From the NCBI GenBank assembly GCA_025331445.1, contig JAIWNE010000022.1:124001-188000 (forward strand): DNA of 64,000 nt, in the 5' to 3' direction. A program made the position numbers and the translations under genes. The notes under the pieces are model-generated. The model made no database searches. It worked only from the letters and a program-made list of their open reading frames with translations, and was not told where the DNA came from. This DNA is from Blakeslea trispora. Its lineage: Eukaryota; Mucoromycota; Mucoromycetes; Mucorales; Choanephoraceae. Shown piece after piece: positions 1-12,400 of this stretch (within the stretch, counting starts at the first letter, position 1; each line of letters starts with the position of its first letter).

Positions 1-862
1 AGCCAAATAGATAGGTTGGAAGCATTAGAAAAAAAAAGGGGGGATGTCACAAAAAAGAGTAAATTGGATCCAATTGTTGTCTCCTTTCTTTACAAATAAA
101 TCGTTTGTCTATTGGTATTTTCTATAGTTTTACAACTACTATAACCCAAGTTTCATAAGGTCCAACAAGATGATGTCAGGGAGAAGAAAAAAGAAAACCA
201 AAAATTAAAGCCTGTTGTTGTCGTCATATTAAAATGATGAAAGACTCCCTTTCATTAAATAAAAACTCCTTCCGAAACAATAGTGGCAATGATAAGAGTC
301 AAACATATCTTTATCCGAAAAGAAAGAAGAATGGGAGGAAATCATTCAAGTTTGAAGGATATCCTTTAAAGAAGGGAGGGGGGGGGGCATTTTATGGCTA
401 ATACGAAAAAAAAAAAAGAAGGGGAAACATTCACTCTATTGACTGGTTATGAATGATGTATTTTAGCCTGCTTTCAACTAGTAACATTTTCATCACTAAA
501 CATAGTAAGTTGTAGCAAAGGAGAATATAAGCTTCAAGCCTAAAAGAAAAAAAAAAGAGGGTGAGGGTTTGTTTCACTAGTTTTAGCAAACAAACTTTAA
601 ATCATTCAAGCTGATGAGTATTGACGTTGACTCAAACTAAAAAAGGAAGGAAGGGGGAATAGACTAGTTTTTTTTTTTTTACTTGACAGAGTAAAGTTGT
701 CAAATTCTGACAGAACAAAGAAGAACAGTACAATCAAGAGGGGGGATACTCTTAGATATGTTACTTTTTTTGTTTGTTTGAAACAATGAAAAACACACAC
801 ACAAATGCGCACTACAGAAAAGAAAACTAGAGTTACACGCAGGAATAGGGCATATCATGCGT

Positions 863-1099
863 GTAACTCATGAATGTAACTAATGTTCAAAACAGCATGT
901 ATAACTCATAGGGTGAGTTATAAGCCTTATCCTGTGTATAATTCATGGTTTTTGAAAGCATGAAAATTTCATTAGTTACAGTCTGTAATTACCATATAAC
1001 TCATAAATGTAACTAATGTTCAAAACAGCATGTATAATTCATGGTTTTTTAAAGCAGGCAAATTTCATTAGTTACAGTCTGTAATTACCATATAACTCA
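863..1099. repeat. Degenerate two-copy tandem repeat with internal inverted motif
   Basis: Two diverged copies lie head to tail, about 863-995 and 996-1099. Both run from an ATAACTCAT-like start through GTAACTAATGTTCAAAACAG and end near CAGTCTGTAATTACCATATA. The first copy has about 35 extra bases (around 901-937). Each copy also carries GTAACTAATG and, further on, its reverse complement CATTAGTTAC, so each could fold as a stem of roughly 10 bp. It could be a small non-autonomous element duplicated in place. No coding capacity is visible. Confidence 0.7.
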
Positions 1100-4070
1100 A
1101 GTTCTCTTTCATCAGTTATAGTGCAACTCTGTAATCTTATTTGTTCCTTTTAAACAAAACATGCTTCATGTCATTGGTTTAAAGAGATCTTCTGTATTTC
1201 TCTCGGTTCTTTAGACTGTTTAACTCTCATGCTACATTTTTACACAATCATTTCAAATACACTCCTTGGATGCGTTTCTTATGGGAGGATACTAGATACA
1301 GTATGTTCTCTCTTTTCTCAGACACCATCGCTTTCTATTGTTAGTTTGTTAGGGTGCACATTTTTAGTATTCCGTTGTCTCATTTATCATGGATGGGAAA
1401 TCAACTGTTTGACGCTGGCAAGAAGAGCAAAGAGTTTACTTTGATGGGCCCCTATCAATGTTGCTATCAAAACACCTCAATTAGAGTGTTTGAAATCGAA
1501 AAGAGAAGGTGCAACTAGCTAATATTCTTGAAACATTGTGTTTTCTTTGCTATCTCCAAGATATCCTGCTCGATCTAGATGAGACTCAAGTTTACTAAAC
1601 CATGAAAAACAAACGAATGAAGTCTGACAACAACATAGGGAAAAATAAGATATAGGTTGTATATGAATCATAATGGTGCAATTTATCAAAACAGCTTGTT
1701 GTACAGATTGACTTGATTAAAATAAGCATACTTTTTTTTAGTGCTGCCATCAAGTTAGTGTATCTTGGGAGGGGAGGTTTCTTTAATTGATTCTTTTGAA
1801 ACAAAGAGTAGAAAGAAAGATTTGATGCTGTACAATAAGCAAGATGTTGTTCTCTACTCTTCAAATACATGAGGCACTGGGCTAGAACTATAGATCTTGA
1901 GATGCATTGAACGCCATTGAGCCTATAGTTGTTGGATCTATATACTGAATGTATGCAATGATATTCTGCTTCAGACGAATTGAAGATAGGTCAGCTATGA
2001 TTTATTGTGAAAGGAAGCAGACTAATTTGAGTTTCTTTTTTCTTTAATAGCTGATAGCTCAAATTTACTTGTATTTAATCACCAACAAAGCGTATCTTTA
2101 TCTGTTGTTCTTTGCTTTCGTTCTTCTTGATAGGATCGCTGTGTTTGAAAATCGGAATGCTCAAACGGAGCATTATTATTTGACTAATTCTAGTAGAAAA
2201 TATGTTTACCTGTTTGAGAGAGTTCCGTAAGGCCAATAGACCTTTGAAGGCAGAGAGAATTTCTAAATTAGGTTCAATAGTAACTAAAGTGTAGTTGATG
2301 CCTTTCATGAAAGCGACACTCCTTTTTTTTTTTTTGTTCATTGCCGAGGTAAGATTTTGCTCGAAATGTTGTGGGCTATAATCAGTCAATCAATCAATTA
2401 AGAAAGCGTTTAAAATGAACAAAGCATACTTTATATAAACAGACAATGAGAACAATGCAATGACCAGAAAACAACCACCATTGAAGCATAATCACTAAAA
2501 TGCAGTACCCAATGACATTCTCTAACTTGTGAAGATCAACTATTAAGATAACAAACTACAAGTTTTGTGCCATGTGTGTAACATCTAATTAAAAAGCAAA
2601 ACTGTCAATACAGGTATCTCATAGCAAAGAAAAGAAATGAGGGTATCTTGGCGGGGTATAAAAGCTTATGGAAATTAGGCAACAACACTGCACAATTTTC
2701 TTTTTTTTTGGATTTCTCTTTGTGTCCCTATAAAAAAAAATTTTTTTTTATTATGTGTCATTGGTTACTCAAACTTCACCCGAAAAAAAGAGAGAATGAT
2801 AAGATAAATAAGAAACTCGTTCTTATTGGTAGAGATAAGATAACGAACAAGGATATAACTCAGCAAGCATTATATTATTAAGTAGCACTGGTATCCCCTA
2901 ATTCATAAAGTTACAAAACACCTGTTCTGATAAACAGGATCCAAGCAATACTTTGACTTCTACTGCATTTCTCTCTGAACGCGCCTATCGCAAGGTAATA
3001 CAATGAAAATGGTGCTTTTTATTATTATAGCAATGATGAAGCGAACGTCATTTTACTATTTCTCGGATTAATCTTAACAATGAGCATTATCCTTTACGTA
3101 TTACTCTTTCTCTCTTGTACATGTGTTATGTAATCATTCTTTAGTCATATAGAAACAGAGCAGTATAAAGTACTTCTTCTTAAAGAGGATTCGGGAAACA
3201 GAGAAAAGAAACAAAAGAGAAGAGGAACAATTAAATCAAAGAAGATTGATCGACCCTGAATATCGAGAAATATAAGCAAAGTTTCAAATCTACCTTTCTC
3301 TTTTCTCTCCTTGTTTCTTTACAAGAAAATAGGATTATGCCTCGACCCTTAATTTTTTTTTTGTGAGCTGATTGAAATACTACACGGGTAGAACTTTCTT
3401 TTTTTTAAAACACAGATAATGAAGAGGACCTTCTGTACCACTCTGGCTAACATATGTCTCGGAAAGAGATAAAGAAATTGCCTGTTTAGGGAAACTCCAC
3501 ATTGGGCTTTTTTTTTTTTGTAGGAAAGCTTAGTATAACATTTTATATCTTCAAGAAAAGAGGCAAGATGGTAACGAATAACAAAGTCATTACAAGAATA
3601 TAAAGAAACAACAAGTTTCATATTTATATATATACGTGACTGTACAATCATCTATTGTCAAGTAGTCATAGATGGTTGCACAAGAGATCTCATAAACTTT
3701 GAACCTAATCGACATTTGTATATGTACTGTGGGAACTTTGGGGGTTATATTTAATTTCATTCCCTTCTTTTCTGGTACTTTTTCACTTGACAGATCAAAA
3801 TAAAGTGTAATTCAGGTACTGTTTGTACTCTATTCCAGATAAACATAAAAAAGTAAAAAAATGAAAGGTCTAATTTGATTCGTTTAAATCAACTTGATAC
3901 TCAACACCCAAACCAGTCAAAGTCATTCCGAAATTGATTTGAGAGTTGTCCAATCGGCGAACTAAAAAAAAAAAAAGAGAGAAAGAAAATCCACTTAGTC
4001 TTCCTGATTTAGTTCAAAGTTGGAAAAAATTTTTATCCTCTGCTACCTCAGATTAAAAAAAAAAAAAAAG

Positions 4071-4079
4071 TATAAAAAG
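4071..4079 (+). promoter_or_regulatory. Candidate TATA box of the AAAP transporter gene
   Basis: TATAAAAAG lies about 170 nt upstream of the ATG at 4247 and is followed by a long C/T-rich stretch (about 4090-4245), a common layout of strongly expressed fungal promoters. Assignment rests on motif and position only. Confidence 0.4.
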
Positions 4080-4246
4080 CCATAGACTCTTTTGCGTTTT
4101 CTTTCAAAAAGTTCTTTTCTAATTTGATTCAACTTTTCTTACCCTTAAAACATCAACTGTTTTTAACTTTTTCTTCATTCTTTCTCTCTTTCCTACATTA
4201 TCTTATTTCCTTTCTCCTTAATTGAACATCTTTCTTTGTTAATTTC

Positions 4247-5575
4247 ATGGCCTTTCAAGATTCCGAAAAAATCGCTGCTTCCTCTAGAGACAGTTTCAGT
4301 CAAACCTTCAAGATCGAAGAAACAGCCATTGACAATGCTGTCGAAGACGAACAATCTATCACCAACGAATTTGGCCATGGCAATGGTTCTGTCATGACTG
4401 CTTATTTCAGTGTAGTTTGTGTCGTTGCAGGCACAGGTACCCTTGGTCTTCCCAAGGCCTTTGCTTTAGGTGGCTGGCTCGGTATTTTGATTATGTTCTT
4501 GGCCTACTTCATGTCTGTTTACAGTGGTATCATCATTATCCGCTGTTTGTATTATAAGCCTGGTCATCGTCTTCACAACTACAAATCCGTTGGTATGGCT
4601 GCTTTTGGCTACCCCGGTTATATTATTGCTAGTGTGCTTCACCTTCTCAATTTGTTTGGTTGTCCCGCTCTTTACATGGTTTTGGCCAGTAGCAACTTGA
4701 ACTATCTTCTCCGTTATACCAGTGGTGCTCTTGACCTCAAGACCTGGAACTGTATTATCGGTGCTGTCCTCTTGATTCCCGGTCTCGTTGCCAAAACTTT
4801 GAAGGAATTCACTGCCATCTCTATTATCGCTGTTCTTAGTACAGTTATTGCCGTCTTTATTGTTGTTATTCAAGGTCCAATTGAACGCAACACAATGTCT
4901 GCTGGCCCAGTCATTACTGACGGTGTTATCTGGACTGGTTTCCCCTCCGCTCTTGCTACCATTGCTTTCTCTTACGGTGGTATCAACACTTATCCTCATG
5001 CTGAACATGCTTTGAAGAAGCCTCATCAATGGAAATGGGCTGTCGTTGCCGGTTTGACTACTTGTACCGCTCTTTATCTCTTGACTGCCATTCCCGGTTA
5101 CTGGTCTTATGGTCGTGAAACCAAGTCTCCCGTCTATGATTCCTTGAACAACGAAGTTGCCAGAATGGTTGCTGTCATTGTCATGACTGTCCACGTCATC
5201 TTGGCCATTCCTATTTACATCATCTCTTTCTCTTTGGAATTCGAAGACTGGATCAAGCTTAGCGATGAAAAGCATGGTAAATACACTGCTTGGATCATTC
5301 GTTGTGTTGTCCGTACTGCTGCTATGGCTATTCTCGTTGTCTTGGCCATCTTTGTTCCCTACTTTGATGACTTTATGAGTTTGATTGGTGCTCTTGCTAA
5401 CTGTGGTCTTGTCTTCCTCTTGCCTGTCACATGTTACCTCAAGTTGACTGGTATTCGTAACAAGCCTTGGTATGAACTCCTTTTCTGTGCTTTCACTCTC
5501 TTCTTGGGTATTGTTGGTTGTATCTTTGGTTCTATTGATGCCATCAAGGCCCTTATCAGAGATTTCAGAGCTTAA
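4247..5575 (+). CDS. AAAP-family amino-acid transporter (intronless paralogue)
   Basis: Predicted 442-aa transporter of the amino acid/auxin permease (AAAP, Aa_trans) family. The first 45-50 residues are hydrophilic and acidic. A first hydrophobic helix follows with VVCVVAGTGTLGLPKAF, the family's glycine-rich TM1 signature, and about ten more membrane segments. Conserved islands include FSYGGINTYPHAEHALKKP and YLKLTGIRNKPWYEL near the C-terminus. Such proteins usually exchange neutral amino acids with protons at the vacuole or plasma membrane; the substrate cannot be read from the sequence. It is related to the three genes at 22.2-30.7 kb but has no introns, while those share an intron after the N-terminal tail. 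The N-terminal tail differs most between copies. The start is the first ATG after the pyrimidine-rich leader. The long antisense frame over this gene is a codon-bias shadow. Confidence 0.93.
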   Translation: MAFQDSEKIAASSRDSFSQTFKIEETAIDNAVEDEQSITNEFGHGNGSVMTAYFSVVCVVAGTGTLGLPKAFALGGWLGILIMFLAYFMSVYSGIIIIRCLYYKPGHRLHNYKSVGMAAFGYPGYIIASVLHLLNLFGCPALYMVLASSNLNYLLRYTSGALDLKTWNCIIGAVLLIPGLVAKTLKEFTAISIIAVLSTVIAVFIVVIQGPIERNTMSAGPVITDGVIWTGFPSALATIAFSYGGINTYPHAEHALKKPHQWKWAVVAGLTTCTALYLLTAIPGYWSYGRETKSPVYDSLNNEVARMVAVIVMTVHVILAIPIYIISFSLEFEDWIKLSDEKHGKYTAWIIRCVVRTAAMAILVVLAIFVPYFDDFMSLIGALANCGLVFLLPVTCYLKLTGIRNKPWYELLFCAFTLFLGIVGCIFGSIDAIKALIRDFRA

Positions 5576-6417
5576 ACATTCTTTACTATTTTTCTTTATA
5601 ATTTTCGATACCATCATACACCTTTTCTTTTTAAAACGCTTTTGAACTCTTATACATATGTAAAAGCAACAATTCTCTTATTTTTCTGTAAATACCTATC
5701 TGCTCTTTTTTTATTCTTTTTTTTATAGAATTTAGAAATATAATAAATCATCACTATTGCTATATAATATGAAAATTGTCTTGAATTAATGTCTTGAAAG
5801 TTTGTTGTTCTAGACAATTCCTCCAAAACTATAGTTCTGAAAAGAACCAAAAAAGAAGGGGGAGTCATTGCTTGAAAGAGTTTAATGGCATCTTGCTTGA
5901 CTTGTTACTAACGACAGTCGCTTCTCTACAAATAAATTGCCTTGGTATAAAAGAGCCCTTTGGCTAATTAAATGCCTTCTGAAGTTTGCTGTACGATGAG
6001 TCATACGAGACTGTCTCGCTCTATAAGAGTGAAGCTTGTATTGTTAAAATGAGAAACTGATGGCTATAAACTATGGTTACGATAGGTTCTTGTTTTAAGT
6101 GAGACAGAAAATACAACGAACAAGAGATGTACCAGTATTACAAGGCATGACTATATTTGTAGAGTAACAGGGGTAGAGGGAGTTGTATGTATTAAACAAA
6201 TTGAGGTTTATCAAAAGAAAGTGTTTGAGATTTATGTGTTTAAGTATTAAATAGCATTAAGACTGGAAAGATACAGAGTCAATAGTATCCTATGATACAA
6301 GAGATGATAATAGATGTATATATGAATGAGTAGTATATATATATAAATGTATATGTATATAAACAATGGGTTTAGAGAAGAAGCAAAAAAAAAAAAAGTA
6401 AAATAAACAGGAGCAAT
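5576..6417. other. Intergenic region between convergent genes
   Basis: AT-rich spacer holding the 3' ends of the transporter (+) and the RasGAP gene (-). It contains TA-dinucleotide-rich stretches (about 6310-6365) and poly-A runs. No gene is visible. Confidence 0.6.
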
Positions 6418-9400
6418 CTATGCAATAATCAATTCAATTACTTCACTAGCAAGCTTTGCGTTCTGCAATACGTTAATGGAAGTGGCACCAAAAGAAGGAT
6501 CCGCTAAAGAAGTAAATCCAACACGTTCAAGTAATGCTTTTTGACTGGGTTTAGTTTTTCTGACACTATCACTGAACGAAGGATCGGAACAAGCAATGAG
6601 TAGAATCGTCTTCACTGCTTCTATGATAGGTTGGCTTGTACTGCTCAATACAATCTGATTCATTTTCGGTAATAGAGCGTCATATCTAGATAGGAGAAAG
6701 ATGTCAATATCATATAGAGATAGCTATTCAAAACAGTTTCAACTTACACAACAATAAACACATCTGGCATAGAACTAGCAGCTTCAGCAAGCACACTGTA
6801 CAAAAACAATCTTTCCTGTGTGTTCTCAACTATTTGAAGCTGAGTGGCTAACATGGAAACAAGTAAAAGTGCTGTTGTCTCGTCTGTGATGTCGAGTCGA
6901 CTAAAGATACCATCATAGTTAGCCTTGGCCGCATGGATGTCTTCATCGTCATCCAAATTCAAATCAAGTTCAGGTTCAAGTAAACCTGCTAAACGCAACA
7001 CTTCAGTCAGGGTTTCTGTCTTGATAGCCAAAGGCAAAAGACCTGCAAGATAGCCCAGGTTACGCGAACCAACATTGTCATTGCCATCTGAGTGTTTGCA
7101 TTCAATATCCAAGAAGGTAGTCAATCCTTGGAAGATAGATTCTTTTGCGTTGTTATATCGCAAGCCCTTAAGGAAAATACTAGCAATACCAAAAGAAAAG
7201 TGTGTCTTGAAGTTGACACCACAAAGCTGATCTAGCTTGTTAGCTACTTCAGCCATAGGCTCACGTGCTGCCAACAAAACGTCAACCATACGATCTCCGG
7301 AAAAGTATTCATCTACATCAAGTGCTCTTAGAATTGCAAGTAGCAGTTCGACAGCCATACAGAATGTTGGACCGTTGTTGATTTCAACCAAAGCGACGGC
7401 TACCCAGAACATAGGCAAGAGGTATCGAGAATCAGAAGGTAAGCTTTCAACTGTATTCTTGAGACACATCATGATACTTAGAACAAGATTAGGGTCTGAT
7501 TCATTAAAAATGGCCAAGGCACCTCGAAGAGCGACAAGGATTTGATAGAGCAAGTCATCATCTACTTCTTCTCTACCAAGACAACCTAGCACTACAAAGG
7601 CTTGAGGTTGAATAGCAGGATTGAATTGGAAAGCTGTACTGGCAACCAAACTCATCCATCGGGCTCTCCAAGCATTTGCCATATCTAAAATGAAGTAAGG
7701 AAAGGTTCAGTAAAGACGAAATCGAAAACAAAAGAAAGAGGAGCATGGTTGCTTTCTTACCTGGGGAAGGAGCACTATAGTTGATTACTTCTAATAGGTT
7801 GTTGACAATGGTTTCAAGAGCCATGAGAGGAACAGGTTCAGCTGCATCAGTTAGCGTATCAGGAGAAATAGAGAAAGCACTTGTTTGAGGCTTGTAGAGA
7901 CCAAAAAGAAGTCTATATTTGGTATCAGACATTTCGTTCAAAAGCAGCTGGAGTTTTTTGACATTAGCTTCTTGGATAGGCATGTTTGTACATAAGGATT
8001 GAATCACATTGATCACAAGGCCATGAACAGATGAACGAATGATAGTAGGACCTACACCTATCACAAGTGATACGATATGGAATATTTCAGGAATATAACT
8101 CTTGACAGGGCCGCGGTTATTAAAAGAGAGCATGAGCACAAAACGAATAAGAACAGCAATTTCATTCCATGTCCAATGATCTGTTAGAGATCGAGTTGGT
8201 TTGAAAGATGTTTTCTGTAGCACTTTGCGAAGTCTTGAAACAATCTTTCCTCTAACAGCAATGTTGGAAAGAGTCACAAAAGTGTCTGCCATTGCCTCAG
8301 CTTGAACTGAGCCAACGCCATGCTCAATAGAGAACTGAATAAATACATCAAGTACCAAATTGAGTGTCTCGTCAATATGTCCAATTGTTTTCCAAATCTT
8401 TGCTTGAACAAGCTTATACATCTAATTATTCCAAAAGTTAGAATATACAAACACCTATTAAAAACATTCGACTCAAATCTTCTTACATCTGTACGAGCAA
8501 CTGTCAAATCGATCAAGTTGCGAATCACCTCTTTTGCCTTTGTAATATCACGGTCGCTTTCGAGATTGGTATTTTGACAGAATCTGGATAGATTGGGCAA
8601 CCATGGTGTCATGTAATCCAAGCACAGATAACGAAGGGACTCGCTTGACTTTTGGAAACCAATAAAGCATTCGCTTAAGAATTCAAGAGTCAAATCCTGC
8701 TGGTTTTGAGCAATCTTTTCACTAATGTTGACGATAAAGGTTGTACTGTTGGCAGGAAGACAGAGATCACGTGCATCTAAGAGCTGATTGCCCACATCAA
8801 AGCGGAAAGTAATACTAAGGGCATAGAGCAAGTTGTATGCAGCAAGACGAAGACTTGGATCATCACTACCGATGTTTAGCAGGGCCATGTTGAGAAGTCT
8901 ACCGGGTACATCGTTTGGACGAATGACTCGTTCAGACATACTGTTTGGTTTAGCTGTTTCTAATCTTCTCTTATTGTGGCGTATTGTCTGCATTCAGAGA
9001 GTAAGAGAACCACAAAGTTAGAACAGATACTTCTATATGAATCTCCTCCTTTCTCTTCCTTCACTTACGTTGACAATAGCTTCCCGTTTCATAGAAGAGA
9101 AGACATGCTGAGTTTTCCCCTTGTTATATTTAAAGGAAAATTCATTTGCATTTTCTTGGTTACGATTATTGCTGATAAGCACAATGTCCTCCAAGTCAGT
9201 AATCAAAAACACATCGTTGATGACAGTTGTAACACCGTAAAGAAATTCTTGCTTACGAACAGTCATGACCTGTACATACTCTGTGCTCACTTTGATAGTG
9301 ATGGGTACATTGACCTTATACTGCGTAAGTTTGTTCACAGGATGAAACACATGGCATTGCTCAGTGTCTAAAGAGGCTATATTCCGCAATATGGTTAGTT

Positions 9401-12400
9401 TTGTATAAATTATTCACAATTTCTTGCTCATATTTACTAGTAGATTTTGGCAAGCGCACTTCACTAGGATTGATGTATTCATAGAGTTCTGCAAGGGTGA
9501 CAGCAAAAGCAGCTCGCTTCGTCATTTTGTGTGGTATGGCACGAGGTAGCTTTTTGACATATTTGCGAAGGTAAGTATTGGGATTATAGACTATGATACT
9601 GGAAACCATATCGCTGGGATCAAATGGCAATAGTTGCAACACTTGCAAGAGGTATTGATTAGGAATTTCATTAGTTGCATTGAACAAAGTCATATCGAGC
9701 ACAAGGTCAATATTCTTGTTTGATGCACGTTCCATTGTCTAATACAAGAGAAAGAGAAAGCGTTGTTAAGTATAGTTTCTGTATGGAGATGAGCCTTTAT
9801 AAAAAAAAAATACTAACCTGTAATATGTGATAGATGAGCAACTCTAAATCAATGCTGTCAGCAATGACATTTCTTGCAATAAAATAAAATACAGGTCTGT
9901 TTGCCTTGGAAACTCCTCCTTCATAGAATATGTTTTTGGATATAATCGACTCAACGCTACGATGACTGTTACGGCGCATGAATTCAGCATACATTTGGTT
10001 TGCTGCAGCATGTGTATAGCTTCTGAGACCAACAGACTCTTGTCTTGTTACCTCTGGAGGTCTACCTAGTTGAGCCAAAATGTTGGATACACGATCTAAA
10101 TGGCGCTTCATGTCTGTAGCGACTTCGGCGCTAATCAATTGTCGTAAACGGCGAGTTGCTATCTCTCTTGCAAGTCTTTCCATGTTATCTACCAAAACAC
10201 GATGCAAAGCAAAATAGTCTTTCTCCTCCATTGGGCGAACCTCAAGGCCTGTATCTTCCATGCTAGTGGTACTAATCATACCATTGCTATTCTTTCTTGC
10301 ACCAAGGTGAGCATTACGAGGTTGAGAGACATCACCAATCTTTAGTTGGTCTGGTATACTGGAGATTTCACGTAGAAAACTTGTGACCTTGTATATGTTG
10401 CTTGTTAGGAAATCGTTCAAGACAATCATGTATGTCTCTTTGGCACCAAACAAAACATTGTTGGCCAAATTCTGAATGACTTTGGTGGCAATCAAATGAC
10501 CACGCTTCATTTCTCGAGAGATAGCTATGTTTGATTTGATCAACCCTTCAGATTCGGGTGATACAATAGCAGGGCAGAAGAAACGTAAGAAGATAAAGGC
10601 ACCTACAGCAGTATATTTTGCTTCTGGGTATCGCTCACGCACAGAGGTTAAAATATAATGACACACTTCTCTGAAAGCTGGAGGAGCTTCATTGGCAGAG
10701 GCACAAATAGCGTTTAGGAATAGTTCTGTGGCGCTCACAACATTTTGCTTGTTTCGAGAAACATCTTCTCCACCGTTGACCTTGGAGGGATCCAATTCAA
10801 ACGTTCTCTCTTCTGGGGGCTTTTCTGCTAATTTAGTAAACACAGGCTGAAGCACAGATCGAACGTATTCTGCACCATTTTGTTTTGCAAAGATAGACAA
10901 AAGACGTGTAGCAATACTTGTTCTTCTGAGCAGCTCAGTCTCACTATCTGTATACAGAATGGATGAATGACGATTCAGTATACAGTTGTGAATACAATTG
11001 CTCAAACATCTTCCTTACCGGTGCTTTGAACCTCTTTTTGAATTACAGCCTTTAGTAGTACAAGAGCTTTACCTCTTGATTGGAAGCATGCTAACAAAGC
11101 AATGGCAGCATCCTCTATGTCTGAGGCAGGGCATACATCTGACAATGCTAAGGCTAGATCAAGATCCAAGTTGACGATCAGCTAATAACAAAAAAAATAA
11201 GTAGAACGCACGATATACAGCTGGTTCAATGGCTTACATCAACAAGCTTTTCATAGCGGTCTGTCATGACCGTCTCTGCCAAAGTTTCAAATTCTGTTCC
11301 TTGGTTTAAGATGTTTGTCAACACTTTCATGAAGGCAGTTCTCATCTGAGGGTCTTCGTGATAACCCATGGATAACGAATATTTGAGACCTGCATCCACA
11401 TTAGCACTCAAGAGATTAGACATAGCAAGAATTGTGCTTTCTTTCAAAGGTGCCAAGTAAGTAGACATATTTTCTTTGCTCTAAAAAAAAACGGGATGAG
11501 AGCCCTTAGTATGATATGCTTCAAACTGTTTGTTGAAAGCGAATTACCTTTGTGCTATGCGAATTACTGATATCAGAATAAGGGCGAATACGGTAAGAGG
11601 AGTTGTCTGCTTCAGTCTATGTTTACATTTGTTAGAAACACTTCAATAGAAGGAAAAAAAAGGAGCAAAATAATATCCAACTTACTTCTGAATCTCTACA
11701 TCTGTTAAGCAATTTCAAAAAGAAAGTGAAATACTTGAAAAAGATACGGCTCTTGATAGGAGTTGAGTCGCCCTCATGGATAGGATCAGCTGATTGAAGA
11801 GGAAGTTGATGAAGCAGGCCAACAATAGTATTTAGGCATGCTAAATCAAGCTCCTTGTGTAGTTTTTCGCTTAGCGAAGCTTCAAATGAAGAGTATTGTA
11901 CTGTAGTATCAAGTTTCTAACAAAAAAAAAAAGGGATGTATAAGAAAAAGAAGCAATGACATACACTATCAACCATACTTACCAAAGAAAAATCGCTGGT
12001 CCATTCTACAATGATCTCAAGAAGTTTGTTTCTCAACTTGAACTCCTGTCGCAGAGTAACTTTGTCTTTCTTTGACATCAAGACTTCTGTCAGTTGACAA
12101 AATTTGATTTTGATTTTCAAAGCTGACTGCCCACTTCCTAACTTATTCAAGTACTTGGCATATTGGCTAATCAGACTACCAAAATCGACAGCCAAAAGAT
12201 TTTCTGTAGAATCCTCCATGCGGTCCAAGACAAGCTTCAATACACTGATGGCTTGTTCAACAAACAAAGTGTTTCGAGTGTTACAGATTGGGTCACCATC
12301 AGGACCAAAGTATTTGGTCAAAACTGTCTCCATGTAACGGAATAACATAGGATACAAGGCCGGGGAGAGGTCAGTACCCAAGATTTCTTTGACCCATTCA

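Larger units (their letters stand above)
1..4246. other. AT-rich intergenic region, no supported gene
   Basis: About 4.2 kb of AT-rich DNA with many poly-A/poly-T runs and a few G runs (near 368-388). No open frame longer than about 100 codons shows a recognisable domain or a convincing splice chain. The only structures I can support are the degenerate tandem repeat at 863-1099 and, at the right end, the pyrimidine-rich leader and TATA-like box of the transporter gene that starts at 4247. Confidence 0.6.

Noticed and set aside
4466..5617. 383-codon minus-strand open frame opposite the AAAP transporter
   Set aside because: It mirrors the strongly biased codons of the true gene, encodes a low-complexity Asn/Thr/Ser-rich string with no domain, and similar shadows occur opposite the other paralogues (22632-23078, 30044-30535).
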